Below, piece by piece: positions 45,065 through 57,300 of a stretch of 64,000 nt of DNA. The notes under the pieces were generated by a model. The model searched no databases. It saw only the letters and a program-made list of their open reading frames with translations, and was not told where the DNA came from. The translations under genes were made by a program, and so were the position numbers. Source of the DNA: Bactericera cockerelli (taxonomy: Eukaryota > Arthropoda > Insecta > Hemiptera > Triozidae); contig CM044961.1 of the NCBI GenBank assembly GCA_024516035.1, positions 30,462,195-30,526,194 of the forward strand. The letters run 5' to 3'. Positions within the stretch are counted from its first letter, which is position 1. The number at the start of each line of letters is the position of its first letter.

Positions 45065-45950
45065 TGTTTATATACAGATGACAGTATAAAAAAAATATAA
45101 TTATTGTACAATATTTATTATTATTACGTAAGTAAAATCTCCTCCTGAAACACGAATGCACTTTATCATGCTCAAGAGTCTCAAAACAGTCTCTAAAAAA
45201 AAGAACTTCGCCATCTGAAAGATGGCTCCAGGCAAAGGAGATCATAAAACTGTCATCTCTCGAAATAAAAAAGATCGTAAAAGAATTTAATGGCAGCTTA
45301 CTGCTCTTGATACGGAAATTAAAAAATATTTATTCTCAACCGCAAAATTTCAGCAGTTTTTGACAAGCAAGATTTCAAACCATTTCAGGAGGTTTTACTC
45401 GTCTATTTCGCTTACGCCTTAAAATGTCTTTTTGTTCGCCGCCGCTGTCGTATTTTTCTCTGTCTTTCTCTCATTCTTTCTCAGAATAGGCTGTTTGTCT
45501 TACTGAGGTACGTTAAACAGATACAGTATCAGCCTTTTCAGGTCAAAACTAATAATAATAACACAAGCGTTGGCGCTGGGTTGACTCAACATGGTTGACG
45601 TTAGAAAGAACATCCAGCCGTAAAATGCGGAAGTAAGAGAGACAGAACTGACCAGTGAGGAAGAGGTTGAGGTTGACCGATGCCGACCCCAAGTCCAAGT
45701 AGGTTTGACAAAGTGAAGAAAAAAAAAAGATCCTGTTTTATAAGTCAAACCGACGTCTGGTTATTTATGTAATTTTATTGATTTATCGTAAAAAGAAATA
45801 AAAGAATGCATGACTAGCACTTTAGACAGTATTTAAAAAAAAAAAGAACATGAGTAATGATCGAGTGTAAAGAACTCGGAAATCAGTCAGTATTTTTCTA
45901 GTCCCAGATGTTTAAAATAAATTAATTCCCAATGTTCAATGTTTTAGTCT

Positions 45951-46140
45951 GTCCCGGTAGCTCAGTGGTAAAGGCGGCACACTCTGTGAATCCAGAGATT
46001 CCAGAGGTCGTGGGTTCGAAACCCAGCCGGGACAGGACAAGTTATCCTCCCATTTGGGATTTTTACCACATTATAATATGTCTTGGGCTTACTGCTGGAA
46101 TAAAGGGACTTTAATAGTCTTAATCGGGAAGTATAAATAA
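45951..46140 (+). mobile_element. tRNA-headed SINE, family D
   Basis: GTCCCGGTAGCTCAGTGGTA opens it, and GTGGGTTCGAAACCC with CCGGGAC closes the tRNA-like part. The first and last seven bases pair as an acceptor stem. The tail (AAGTTATCCTCCCATTTGGG ... GGGAAGTATAAATAA) shows it is a SINE and not a tRNA gene. A reverse copy is at 52042-52216. Confidence 0.75.
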
Positions 46141-46739
46141 TTTAGTATGCACGAAGACCTAACATTTCTGTCACGCCGCGTCGTTTTAAAAGAGAGGTCA
46201 GGCGGGCTCAAAAAACTAATATACGTTTTACAGAGAGAAAGTCGAGAGTATAAATAGCTGAACATCAAACCCGAAACAGGTGTTTTTAATGCCAAAATGA
46301 AAGGGTCCAATTTTAGATGGCCAGGGATAGCGCTAAGCCTTTATTACAAAGGGCGATTGCAAATTGTGCTCATGCATATTTGAACACACAGATAGGGTGT
46401 GTAACTATGTATAGTATATACTTATGTAGGACACAATACACATAGGGGAGACTGTACATTTTACATAGGTAGAAGGGCACTGCGTGCTGTATTTGGGCGT
46501 TTTTACAATTTTGACCCTTTACCCTTTTCTAGATCCTTGGTGAAATAATTGTTTCCATCAGCTTTTGGTTTTGAATAATTATTATTTTTGTTAGGTATTT
46601 TTATTAGTGTTGAAATTGGAATTTGTTCTGTCTTTTAACACAAAAGTAGTCAAGCTATTTTTTTTAAGAACATAACATTGTTTCAAAAATTCATAGAACA
46701 ATAACAACAGTACCGAATAAAGCACCAGGATAGTATCTC

Positions 46740-47700
46740 TGGCTGAGAAATATCAGATCAGAATACCGCAAGGATCAGTTGCGGGCCTTTACTGTTCGCA
46801 ATCTATATTTCTGGAATTCAGCAAGTCTTTAAACATTGCAAATACCACACCTATGCAGATGACATTCAGGTTTATATACATTGCTTGCCTGAAAAACTAG
46901 CTGATGCCATAGATATGTTGAACGAAGATTTGGAAAATTTCCAATCTTGGGCAAGTAGGCTCTTCCTAAAACCTAATCCTACGAAATCTAAAGCACTGAT
47001 CATTGGCTCAAACCATTTTCGCTCTACCATACTTCCATCTTTGGTAGTACAGACATAATTCTGGACAACAGTATAATACCTGTTGTCAACGAGGCTAGAA
47101 ACTTGGGCCTTGTATTTGACAATGGTCTTTGTTGGAAAACCCATATCAATGATGTGCGGAAGAGAGTTTTCTACTGTCTGTATACGTTGGGTAAATTTCG
47201 GAAGATTTTTCCCGAGGATTTAAAAAGAAGGTTGGTTGAGTCTCTTATTTTCCCCCACTTTGATTATTGTGATGTGGTTTATGGAAGTCTGAGCGGGGAA
47301 TTGGGACAAAGCCTACAAATGGCCCAAAATGCATGTGTGCGGTTTGTGTGTGGTCTGAGAAAATTTGACCACCTATCACAATCCTACTCTCAACTAAAAT
47401 GGTTGAAATTAGACAAGAGAAGAGACACACATGCTCTGATGTTACTTTTCAAAGTATTAAACACATCTAAACCACAATACTTGCGTGAAATTTTTATGTA
47501 TCTTTTCGAGTCAGGGCACGGTACTTACTCGGTTCTAAGATACAAGATTTACTTGAAATCCCGAATGCACAACGTTGGTATAATCATTTTGTTAGAGCAG
47601 ACGATTTTGGTAAAACAATTTACCTTTTGAGAATCAGAATGCAGCAAGTCAGTATCGGTTTCAAAGCTCTTGTGCGGAAAATTACTACAATTTTGTAAGA
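46740..47700 (+). pseudogene. Non-LTR reverse transcriptase fragment (CR1/jockey-like)
   Basis: RIPQGSVAG and TYADDIQVYI are reverse-transcriptase motifs (the PQGS box and catalytic YADD). These are followed by RNLGLVFDNGLCWKTHINDV and LIFPHFDYCDVVYGSLSG from the thumb/connection region. At least three frame changes occur (near 46787, 47060 and 47520). The 5' half and any endonuclease are missing. No RNase H follows. The 3' end dissolves into T- and A-runs. Confidence 0.82.
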
Positions 47701-47706
47701 TTTCTC

Positions 47707-47737
<31 letters not shown>

Positions 47738-47893
47738 GTTTTTTTTTTTTTTTTTTTTATTTTTTATTATTTTATTATTATTTTTTCTTTGTGCTTTATC
47801 GCAGCAAATAATGGTTGTGAAGAGCTCACTTCATGAGAATCTGCCATTAAAAAAAGAAAGCCTATTAAAAAAAAAAAAAAAAAAAAAAAAGTA
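47700..47893. repeat. Facing poly-T and poly-A runs
   Basis: T-runs (47710-47760, interrupted) and an A-run (about 47868-47890) lie about 100 bases apart and could pair. They probably mark the tails of two retroposons in opposite orientation. Confidence 0.5.
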
Positions 47894-47899
47894 CACAAT

Positions 47900-49030
47900 G
47901 CCATATTAAAATAAAATAATTAAGAACTTAAAACAACATTACATTTTCTTTAAAAGCTTCCTTAGACAGCAAAAAAGTCGTCTGTATTTAGGTGTAGGTA
48001 CTTCATTACATAGAGTCATTGCTCTGTGCAGGGCAATTCATGAAGTTTAGTAAGTCAAGGATGAGGTACTGTAAATTTAACAACAGGTTCCTTACTTGAG
48101 GCCTTTAAAATATGGTTAAGGCTCTATATATTATGCTCTCAAAGGGAACACTTAAGGTGAAACCAACAAACATTTTTGTAATGGTACATGTGTGGCGCTA
48201 AACCTCGAATTACTTACTGTGTAAGATAGGGAAAAACGACGCTAGCAATGACCTAAGACACCTAAGTTATCGATTTCGTCTGTTAATTTCGGCTTTAATG
48301 TTGGATTGTCGGAACTAGACAAAAGAAAGTACTTTAATATTCAAAACTTGAATCCTGCCGTTGAAACCATAAAAAATAATATAAAAATAACCTTTATATG
48401 ATGTATTCGTATAGTAAAATCAGATGGCAGGAGAGGTTTTCTCATTCGTTCAGACCCCGTGCTACTGTGGCTGGGTTTAAAGCACTTTGTAGCAAAAATT
48501 TCAACCTTACTGTTGTTAGATAAGGTATTATCCAGCTTTTGTTTGGGGAGCGGCTCCTGTTTTGGAAAAGTGTAAAAGCATTTTTACAAAAGTGTAAGTG
48601 TAAAAGACAGGAAATTAAATTTTTAGAAAGTGTAAAAGCACACACAAATCATATAGATCGTTGTGGTAAATGTTGACTATTACTCATCGCCTCAAGCTGA
48701 TTAGAGCGCTAAGGGATTTTCTCAAATCAAAACAAACCAAATACGACTGAACTGTTGAGATATTCATGAGAATGGTCCCCACGGAAATGGTCTTCATCAA
48801 ATTCTCAAGTCATCCTTTATGCAAAGATACAATAGGGGGGGGGTGCGTTTAAATCAATTTTCCATTATGTTACCATTTGAACTGTGAAATTGAGTATACA
48901 CACCCGAAATCATACATTATATGCAGTTATGTACAAAGAGAAAAAGACATATCTACATAAAAACTTAGGTAATTATCAAACTTAACAAGAAAGCGTTCTT
49001 GCAGCATTTTTTTCTAATTCCTGTGATATT
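47900..49030. other. Intergenic DNA, no gene seen
   Basis: No supportable exon. A GGGGGGGG run lies at 48836-48844. AAGTGTAAAAGCA repeats occur at 48558-48640. Confidence 0.4.
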
Positions 49031-49040
49031 ATCTATCAAA

Positions 49041-49222
49041 CACCTCGGCCGAGGTGTGAAGAACGCCTATACAAAAAAGAGACAGCGCGGCAGAGTGTAA
49101 GTTATTGGAAAACAAAGTTCCTACTGTATTATGAAAAGTATTACATGAATTTCAGAAAGGTGTGAAGAACGCCATACAAAAAAGAGACAGCGCGGCGAGT
49201 GTAGTTATTGGATAACATAAGA
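49041..49222 (+). repeat. Direct duplication starting with a CG-rich palindrome
   Basis: CACCTCGGCCGAGGTG (49041-49056) is a perfect palindrome. AGGTGTGAAGAACGCCTATA then CAAAAAAGAGACAGCGCGG is repeated from 49157, minus the palindrome, about 106 bases downstream. It relates to 30050-30120 in reverse. Confidence 0.65.
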
Positions 49223-49502
49223 TCTGGCCGCATGCCCCTCATGTTTCCAGGAAAACTTGTTTTAAAGTTGGTGTCGGTGTCACTTTTTCATCATGCCTTT
49301 CTTCCATACTTCTTGCTGACATTTTCATTAAATTGGAAATTCTACATTATCCAAGATCATCATGTCTGATTTTATGTCTTTATCTATCATCATTTTCTTT
49401 TCCAGTATTGCACATTGCATATACTCGTACTAAAGATTCAAGGCGTACATACAATATAACATTTGACTAACTTGACTAACATTTTGATTAAAAAAAAAAA
49501 AA

Positions 49503-49640
49503 AAACGTCACGCGAGGTTAGGACTTGGATGGGTGACCATTAGTGACCTGGGTCCGATCTCCAGTAGAGTAGGAATTTTTACTCTGTGCTTGCTTGTCTG
49601 GTGTCATTTGTATGGATAATTACTGACCAGTGGGCGCACT
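49503..49640 (+). mobile_element. 5S-derived SINE fragment joined to another body
   Basis: GCGAGGTTAGGACTTGGATG then GGTGACCATTAGTGACCTGG retains the 3' part of the 5S-like head, as in the 7.2-kb element. The body then differs (AGTAGAGTAGGAATTTTTAC, TGACCAGTGGGCGCAC). It is probably a different SINE3 subfamily, truncated at the 5' end. Confidence 0.55.
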
Positions 49641-50559
49641 AAAAGAATAAAATAATATGGATGTTAGAAAATGATGAAATTTGGAAGTTTCGTAATACTG
49701 AGCTACCCTCTTAAAGTTATGATATAAAAAAGCAATGAATCCACATACATAAACAATAAAAGTAACTAAAATAATAATATAATGAAAGTACTGCAAAGTA
49801 TACTGTCATTTGCGTCAGTATTTTCCTACAAAGGCAATGTGAGAAACCAAAGTTAATTTCCTTTTTTCGCATTACAAAAATCCAATCCTACTTTCGTTAG
49901 GACGCTCTACTTTACTCACGCAAAAACAGCATTATCTTCATTCAAAGTGTCCTTAAGGGGGAATTTCTCAGGTGCGCTGTGGAAAAACGAACTCTCCCTA
50001 GCCTTCCCTTTGCGTCAATGATAACCAACATTGTACTGCATGAAACCACAGTTAGAGAGAGCGAGAGGAAAGAAGAGAGAAAGAGAAAAAAAATGGCAGA
50101 CAAAACAGACACTTAAAAAAGTTTTTTTTTTATCATGAAGGACGAGAAGAAGCAAAATATGGCGACTTGTGACGCTACGAGGACTTCAATGTTTGTGAAT
50201 TCAACTTGAAAGTACATAAACAAGATGGATAAAAGGAGAGAGTAAAAGGAATGAAAGATTTTTTAAACCTTTCATACAAAACTAACTCTTGTTATGAAAA
50301 AAAAAAAACATTCTTCATGTTGGTTTCCAAAGACTCATATTTTGTAGTTTGATTTGTATTTATAGAAAATTAAATATCCAATGCGGGCAACCACCTGTAA
50401 ATATTTTCCAACTGAAATGAATTCTTTGATGTTATAGCTTAATTTTTATAAGAGATACTGTATAAGAAAATACAGTTATAAGAAAATTATGAAGTTGCAT
50501 TGAAAATTTAAATTTTTAGCCATCTTGAAAAAAATGTATGGAATCAGCCGCCATTGAAG

Positions 50560-51170
50560 AATAGAAAAAAACATAGTAAAAGAAAAAATGAAGTAACAAT
50601 CATAAGTAGAAAAATAAAGACGAAAGGAGAAGAAGAGAAGATTGAAGAGACAGAGAGATAAAGGTAGAGGCAGAAAGAGAGAAGTATGAAAACAGGAATA
50701 AGACAAGAAACAATCATAAGTAGGAGTAAAAGAAAAGTACAAATAAAAAGAGGAAGTTAAAGAGAGAATAACAGAGAGAAGATGGTATAGCGAACTGAAT
50801 TGACGAGAGAGAGAGAGAAAAAAGGAAAGAGAAACAAAAAGAGGGGTAGAAATAGAGAGAGAAATAGAGACGGTAAGAAACAAAAGTAGGTAGAGAAACG
50901 AGGAATAAATTGAGTAAAGAACAATAAAATCAATGATAGAGGGAAAAAAGAGATAGGTATAAATATATACAATAGAGACTGAGAATAAAGGCTGAGAGTA
51001 GGAAATATAAAAATAAATTTAGTACTATAAGGAGTAATAGAGAGAGAGAGGTATAAAGATATTACAATAGAGAGAGAGATAAAAACAGTAGGGAATATAA
51101 AAATAAGTACTATAAGGAGAAATAGAGAGAGAGGTAAGACAATAATACGAGTATAAGGACATGGACTTTT
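50560..51170. repeat. Purine-rich GAGA tract
   Basis: AAGAGAGAGAGA, AATAGAGAGAGAG and related units. There is an approximate duplication of AATAGAGAGAGAG..ATATAAAAATAA at 51000-51130. The long minus-strand frame is a Ser/Leu/Phe artefact. Confidence 0.75.
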
Positions 51171-51348
51171 TTAATTAGGTGAAGAGGTTTCTCTGCATTT
51201 ATATCCAATGTTGTCATTACCCTAGGGTTCTATTTGAGAGAGGTTTGCTATCTCATTTCAAACACAGTAAAGTCAGTCCTCGTTATCGACACAGACTTTT
51301 TACTTTCTCTTTTATTATTTTGCCTCCTTTTTTCTGTCTTTCTTACTA

Positions 51349-51465
51349 CTGACCTCAGTTGCTCAATTGATAACGGGTGGACTCGAAACCGGAGGTCGGT
51401 GGTTCGAGTCTCAAGTTCAGCAAAAAATTAGTAGAGCGTGATTACCACAAATATGAGAAGAAAAA
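51349..51465 (+). mobile_element. tRNA-headed SINE, family C
   Basis: GACCTCAGTTGCTCAATTGA and CGGAGGTCGGTGGTTCGAGT, followed by TTCAGCAAAAAATTAGTAGA. The B box GGTTCGAGTC is intact. It lies inside a purine-rich region. Confidence 0.7.
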
Positions 51466-51469
51466 AAAA

Positions 51470-52035
51470 TATATTGGGTGAACCATTAAACATTGAAAAA
51501 AGGAAAAGAGATATAAACAATCAGTACTAAAAGAGAGATAGAGTGAATAAAATTAAAAGAAAGAGACGATGAAAAATTAGGAGTAGTAAAAAAACAATAG
51601 TACAAAAAAAGGAAAAAAAATCAAAAAAGAGAAAATAAGAAGTACAGATGAGACGGGTGGAAATATCTCGAGGGCACATCAACTTACAAGTATTGAGAGA
51701 GAAAGCAGAAAACCAGAGAGAGAGGCAGGGAGAAAAAGAAATATTGAAAAGAAAGAAACAGAGTAAATTTTGGCGAGTAGAGGAGAGAAGACTGGAGACA
51801 GAGAAAGAGAGTGTGGAGATAGAGAAACAGAAGCCTAGAGAGGTGGAGAGAGAGAGAGAAAGAGAAGTGTGGAGATAGAGAAACAGAAGCCTAGAGAGGT
51901 GGAGAGATAATCCTGGAGAGAGAAAAAGAGAAGTGTGGAAAGAGAGACAGAGAAACTTGGAGAGCTGGAGAGAGAAGCCTGGAGAGAGAGAAATAATTGT
52001 GGAAAAGAGAGTAAATAATAATAAATATAATAATA
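51470..52035. repeat. Purine-rich tract with duplicated units
   Basis: AAGTGTGGAGATAGAGAAAC then AGAAGCCTAGAGAGGTGG is repeated at 51810 and 51865, with weaker copies to 52000. Arg/Glu-rich frames are artefacts. Confidence 0.75.
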
Positions 52036-52041
52036 TCGCCT

Positions 52042-52216
52042 CATTTATACTGCTCGATTAGGACTATTGAAATCCAGCAGTAAGCTCAAGACATATTATA
52101 TGTGGTAAAAAATCCAAATGGGATGATAACTTGTCATGTTCCGGCTGGGTTTCGAACCACGGCTCTGGAATCATTAGATTCACAGAGTGCCGCCTTTACC
52201 ACTGAGCTACCGGGAC
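52042..52216 (-). mobile_element. tRNA-headed SINE, family D (reverse)
   Basis: Full-length reverse complement of the 45951 copy, ending in TACCACTGAGCTACCGGGAC. It includes the tail CTCGATTAGGACTATTGAAA and ATCCAAATGGGATGATAACT. Confidence 0.78.
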
Positions 52217-53490
52217 AAAGATAGAAAAACCTAGAAAGCTAGAGAGAGAAGCCTGGAAAGAGAGAGAAAAATGAAGAAGACAAAACTAAAAATGAAATAG
52301 TTACAGACAAAATTGTAATGGCAACTAGGAAAGACGAAAGAGAAGCTCCAAGATGTGTTCTCAGAAATCCTTCCTTTGTTCTCTTCCTCTATTTTTATTC
52401 TCTCCATTGTCTTTTCTTCTTTCACTCTTTTTTTCTCTCGCGGGTTGTTGAGGATATTTTTTTCATCGCGGCTTTTTCTTTTGTGTTCCCTTCTACGGGT
52501 AATGTTTTTTAACACACAATCTGATGTAATCAAGGATTAGACAATGAGAGCCTGTGAGTTGTTTTGTGGTGCGTTGCATCGGATAATACCTACATTGTTT
52601 TGAGTTAGTTATTTGATATTTGCTGTCACTGAAGTATTGATTGCAAGTTTTAGGTGTAAGTCGAAAGAAGAATTAAGAACAATAAAATGTAACCACTTTT
52701 TATCATAGGGTGAACTCATCGTGAGTGATAATGACCTAGCCTTCATAGTATAAAGGTTGGTTGTTCGACTCACAAACTTTGGCATCGAATATGTTAATAT
52801 TTGAATAATGAAAAAAAAGGAAGAACAGAAAAATAGAAAAAAAAACAACGACAGCAAAGAAAGATGGCATAACTAACTAGTTTGATTTGTACACTGTGTT
52901 CTTTGGGCAACTCACATGGTGAACAGTACATTAATAAATATATTAATTGTTTCCCCCCCTCACGCTTGTAATTTACACAATATTTCACTGTAGATTTCTG
53001 CCACTAGAGTGCACTAAGAAAGTATTTTTGCCGTTGGTTAACTAAGTTTGTCAAAATCTGTTACATATAACTACATGTATTCAGTTTACTCATCAATGGG
53101 TTAATGAACTTTCCTTTCACAGTCTATCAGCATAATATATGATTAGCTCATTTTAAAATACCTCACACATCCAAAAAATCTAACCAGAGCTTCTCCCTAT
53201 ATGAACAGTAAAATGTATGCAAACATGAAGACTAGAAAGCATGATACAGCTGTCAACATCCAATGTATGACTACCACCCTGCAAACACAGAAATACAGGA
53301 GGAGTTGCGTTGGAGTTATCCAGTGTGTTCGTAAAGAGAGTCATTGACACAGTTCTTGCAATACATGTGGAACTCTAAAAGGAGCTCATGGTAACAAGCA
53401 GATGAATCGACTCAAAACTCAATTTTCTCTATGAAATTCCGATATGAGTAAGTGGGTTATACAACCAAACCTTGAAAAATCCAGTTCATG

Positions 53491-55260
53491 AGAAGGCATT
53501 ACATGTTTATAGACGATCTTCTCCTCACCATCCGAGGTAAAGATATTAACACCCTTATACGTAGATTTCAAAACTACGTTGAACGATGTTTTGAAATGGT
53601 CTCAGGCTACGGACTTACTTTTTCGTCGGACCCTTCTAAGTCTGTATGTATTAATTTTTCAAGGTCCAGAAACCTATGTATTCCTCCTATTTTTATGATG
53701 GTATTCCTTTGAAATTTGTGGACAAAACCAAATTTCTCGGTCTCTTTTGGGATAGTAAAATGTCCTGGTCTACTCATGTAAACTATACAAAAGACAAAGC
53801 AATCAAAGCTTGAACGCTCTTAATTAGTCTCGAACAAAAATATGGTGTTCGTCGTTCTGTTCTTCTTAAATTCTATAAATCTTATGTCCTTCCAATTTTT
53901 GACTATGGGTGTATTGTATATGGTGCTGCCAAAGACCATGTTTTAAACAAGTTGAATACTATTCAAAATTCAGGAATCAGAGTAGCTACTGGTGCCTTAA
54001 GGTCGAGCCCCATACCAAGCATTCATGTTGAATCAGGCGTCCTTCCCCTAAGTTTGAGAAGACTTAAGCTTACAATGAATTATGTATCGAAGGTTGGCTG
54101 TTGCCCTTCCAATCCTGTACAAAAAGTCCTTTTTCAATCCAATATAGATATTGAAAAGTATCCTGGGAACAAGCCCAAACCTCTATGTATTAGATTTAAA
54201 GAAATCACTGCTTTCATGAATTTCATAAATTCAAGTGATTTTGCACCATATGTTAAACATCTTCCTCCGTGGTCAGTCAATCTTCCTCAAATTGATAATT
54301 GCATGAACTTGGGAAAAAAAGTCAACGTTCCCGATGTTGTTTTTCAACAACACTTTTCTCAAACTATTAATTCCAAGTATGCTGATTCTATCATATGCTA
54401 TACTGATGGATCAAAATCTGTTGATTCCACTAGTTGTGCGTACATCATTAATAAGTACGTCTCTTCATTTGTGCTAAATAGTGTCAACTCTGTTTATAGT
54501 ACCGAACTTATTGCCATATTATTATGTTTGAAAAATTTGAAATTTTTACCCTCACACAAATTTTTAATAGTTTCTGACTCCAGAAGTTCTCTCAATGCTA
54601 TTAGCAATGTTGATTTTGACAATCCCATAATATCTAATATATATAAAACTTGGACTGACCTGGTTAATTGTGGTAAGTCAATTACCTTCTTATGGTGCCC
54701 ATCTCACTCGGGAATCGTTGGTAACGACACTGTTGATCATGCTGCTAAGCACCCCAATACCAGTTTACCACCTATAAGGTTATGTTCTGATCTTGACTTT
54801 AAACCCGTTATAAGTAAAATCGTAAAAGCCAAATGGCAATCTTCTTGGGACATGGTTTCAAATTCTAATAAATTGAAACTAATCAAACCCAGTGTCAATG
54901 AATGGAGTTCCAGTAACAGAAATACCCGCACTGAAGAAGTTATTTTAACACGCATGAGAATCGGCCATACAAGGCTAACTCATAGTTTTTTATTCAAGAG
55001 AACACCTCAGCCTTTATGTGATTGCGGAGAGTATCTTACTGTCCGACACATTCTAATCTGTCCTTTACATTCACAAATCCGTGACTCGTTCCCTATTCCT
55101 CCTGCGCTCTCTGACTCTGTGGAGTGCGTTGACTATCTATTGCTTTATCTTATTAAAATAGGTATTTATGACATGATTTAAAAAGGGGTAGTCGGCGCGA
55201 ACGACCTGTTGCAACACAGAGTTAAAGCGCCTAATTAGAAAAAAAAAAGAAGGCATTACA
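53491..55260 (+). mobile_element. 5'-truncated LINE (RNase H type) with 13-bp target duplication
   Basis: AGAAGGCATTACA occurs at 53491-53503 and again at 55248-55260, right after the terminal A-run. Between them lies 1.74 kb of LINE coding and 3' UTR sequence (ending CAGAGTTAAAGCGCCTAATT plus poly-A). The exact duplication defines the insertion. The element is truncated inside the reverse transcriptase. Confidence 0.93.
53504..55181 (+). pseudogene. LINE ORF2 C-terminal half: RT palm end, connection, RNase H
   Basis: It begins FIDDLLLTIRG, the catalytic Y/F-x-DD box, then KFLGLFWDSKMSWSTHV and LPIFDYGCIVYGAA of the thumb. RNase H follows with CYTDGSK (Asp), VYSTELIA (Glu), IVSDSRSS (Asp) and GNDTVDHAA (Asp). 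The C-terminal zinc-knuckle region is RIGHTRLTHSFLF, C-D-C-x6-RHIL..C. There is one frameshift near 53700 and one TGA at 53811-53813. The RNase H part (from about 53820) is intact for more than 400 codons. RNase H points to the I/R1/jockey-related LINE groups, and the exact clade is uncertain. Confidence 0.9.
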
Positions 55261-55356
55261 GGCTGTAAACTATTGAAGAAAACAAATGATGATATTTAAA
55301 ATGAATGAAACATAGTTTTTTTTTTATCAATAAATTTAAGAACATCAGAAACAGAG

Positions 55357-55490
55357 CTGACCTCAGTACCATGATCGTTAAGGCGGCGGACGTGTGCTCG
55401 GAGCTCGGTGGTTCAAGTTTCAAGTCCAGCAAATATTTAATAAAGCGAGATTGAATAGTTGTGACATCAGAAATCGACTAACACAAAAAT
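55357..55490 (+). mobile_element. tRNA-headed SINE, family C
   Basis: GACCTCAGTACCATGATCGT and GAGCTCGGTGGTTCAAGTTT, followed by AGCAAATATTTAATAAAGCG. It starts about 100 bases after the LINE insertion. Confidence 0.68.
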
Positions 55491-55637
55491 GTAAACTACA
55501 TCAGAAAATATTTTTCACAAATCTAAATTTTCATATTTAGGATTGTGAATAATATGTTTGAACATAATTCCTACTGTACGTAGTCAAGTCATACTGTGCT
55601 GAGCTACCAAGAAATTTAGCCACAACATAAGTAGCTT

Positions 55638-55692
55638 CATTTTTTTTTTTTTTTTTTTTTTTAATGGGGTTTACGTCGCTTTAATGCATGGT
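55638..55692 (-). mobile_element. SINE tail with poly-A (reverse)
   Basis: On the minus strand TTAAAGCGACGTAAACCCCA runs into poly-A. This matches the end of the 5S-SINE tail (GTGACGTTAAACCCCAC). A similar short tail (ATGACGTTAAACC) lies on the minus strand near 63445. Confidence 0.5.
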
Positions 55693-56479
55693 AATAGCTT
55701 CATTCATTATTTATGTCCGTAATACATTTTCTTATTCTGTTTTGGCAAGTTTGCAAAATCCATGCCATTCTTTCACTATTTATTTCATTTCGGGCAAAAA
55801 TCTGCAATACGACGAGAGACAGTACAGTTTTGCTTTAGTATTATTATTATTATTTTACGAAAAAAATGAAACTAGAATGTAACTACTCAGCTCAAGTTGT
55901 ATAAGGTATTACTTTTATCATTACATTATTATTTTTTTGTTTTCTACACTATCACTAAAACACTTAGGATTACGAAAGAAAGTGAACAAATTTTTGGTGA
56001 AGAAAAATCTTTACCATAAGGTATCTTCTATCTTTCTTTACCATGAGGTAAAGATTTTTCTTCTAATAAAGGCAGTATTTTTATTGATTTTTTTTTTTAA
56101 TAGGTGCCTCGAACAAGTTTATTATGTAGTCATAGGATGATATCTTTCGTTAGCTCAGAATCTCAAGAGTTTCAAGAGTTAACTCTTTGAGATTTTCTTT
56201 TGTAGACTAATGGCCGTTACACTAAACTAAATGACAAAAAAAAGCTTCTTTTTTCAAAGTGAATACTTTCACACATTTTTATTATTCTCTCAATTGCTCT
56301 CTTACATAAAAGGTTATTCGATACGGGAGTTACATTGTGGAAGTTATTTTCTTCAGTATTTCTCCATTTTTCTTACCCTGTACATTGCACAATAACATTG
56401 CAGGAACAAAATATTCAAGGTACATTTCTCTTACATCCAACATCACTTGCACCTGTGTATCTCGAGCATTGAATAGAAA

Positions 56480-57300
56480 ATACATTGCTTGACATGAAAG
56501 TTTGCTAGAAGAAGATATAGAGGTAAAGAAAGATAAGACGGATGGAGGGGTAAGAATGGAGATGAGATATCTTCTAAGATGAGGAGAATAAGGTATAGGT
56601 GAGGAGGAGGGTCAATGGATTCAAAGTAGAGCCAAGGACAATAATGGGTCAGATTTTCAAATGAGATGAAAGAGGGATGAATTGAGGAAGCAGAAAGAAG
56701 AAGAGATGTTGAGGGAAATGTCAATGAGAAAAATGTAAAAAAAAAAAAAAAAAAAAAAAAAACAGAAAGGAGGTAAATTGTTTTTAATTAGTTAAAAAAT
56801 ACATTTTTTCTGACTATGTCAAGACCATTTGTCAAATAAAATAAAAAGTTTGTATAAGGAAGTCATGTGTAGCTAGCAATACACAGTAAAAAGCAATGCC
56901 AAAGCTAAAGATGACAGAAACAGTAAAAGACGGAGATAGATAAAAGAAAAGTAGGCTGAAGCAAAGAGAAAGAAATGATTCTAAAAAGAAGCATTAACCT
57001 CTTATGCTTCGTCATAGAAAAACACACGAAAAGTGAAAACCTTGGAGCAAGCAAGGAGAAAGAACAATAAAAGAAAAATTGTATAAGGAAGCATAAGGGG
57101 TAAGATAGAGAATGTCAGAGAAAAAACGAGAAGGATCTAAACTAAAAAGATAAGAATGTGTGAAGGAGGTAAAGTCAATGTACAAGGGCAACACAAGGAT
57201 AGCACAACGTAACGTCAAGGTAGGACAGAGAAGGTGAAAAGGGAACTGATAATAGCAGGTGTGAATATAACAGAAGAGGACAAGTTGAGGTATAGAATAG
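56480..57300. repeat. Purine-rich tract
   Basis: GAAGAAG, GATGGAGGGG and AAGATAAG-rich plus strand, with a 27-base A-run near 56737-56762. The minus-strand frame of 155 codons (57012-57479) lies partly here and shows no recognisable domain. Confidence 0.6.

Noticed and set aside
45951..46034. Possible functional tRNA gene (paired acceptor ends, GGTTCGAAACCC)
   Set aside because: The same head with the same non-tRNA tail recurs at 52042-52216 in reverse, so it is a SINE. The anticodon arm region is also irregular.
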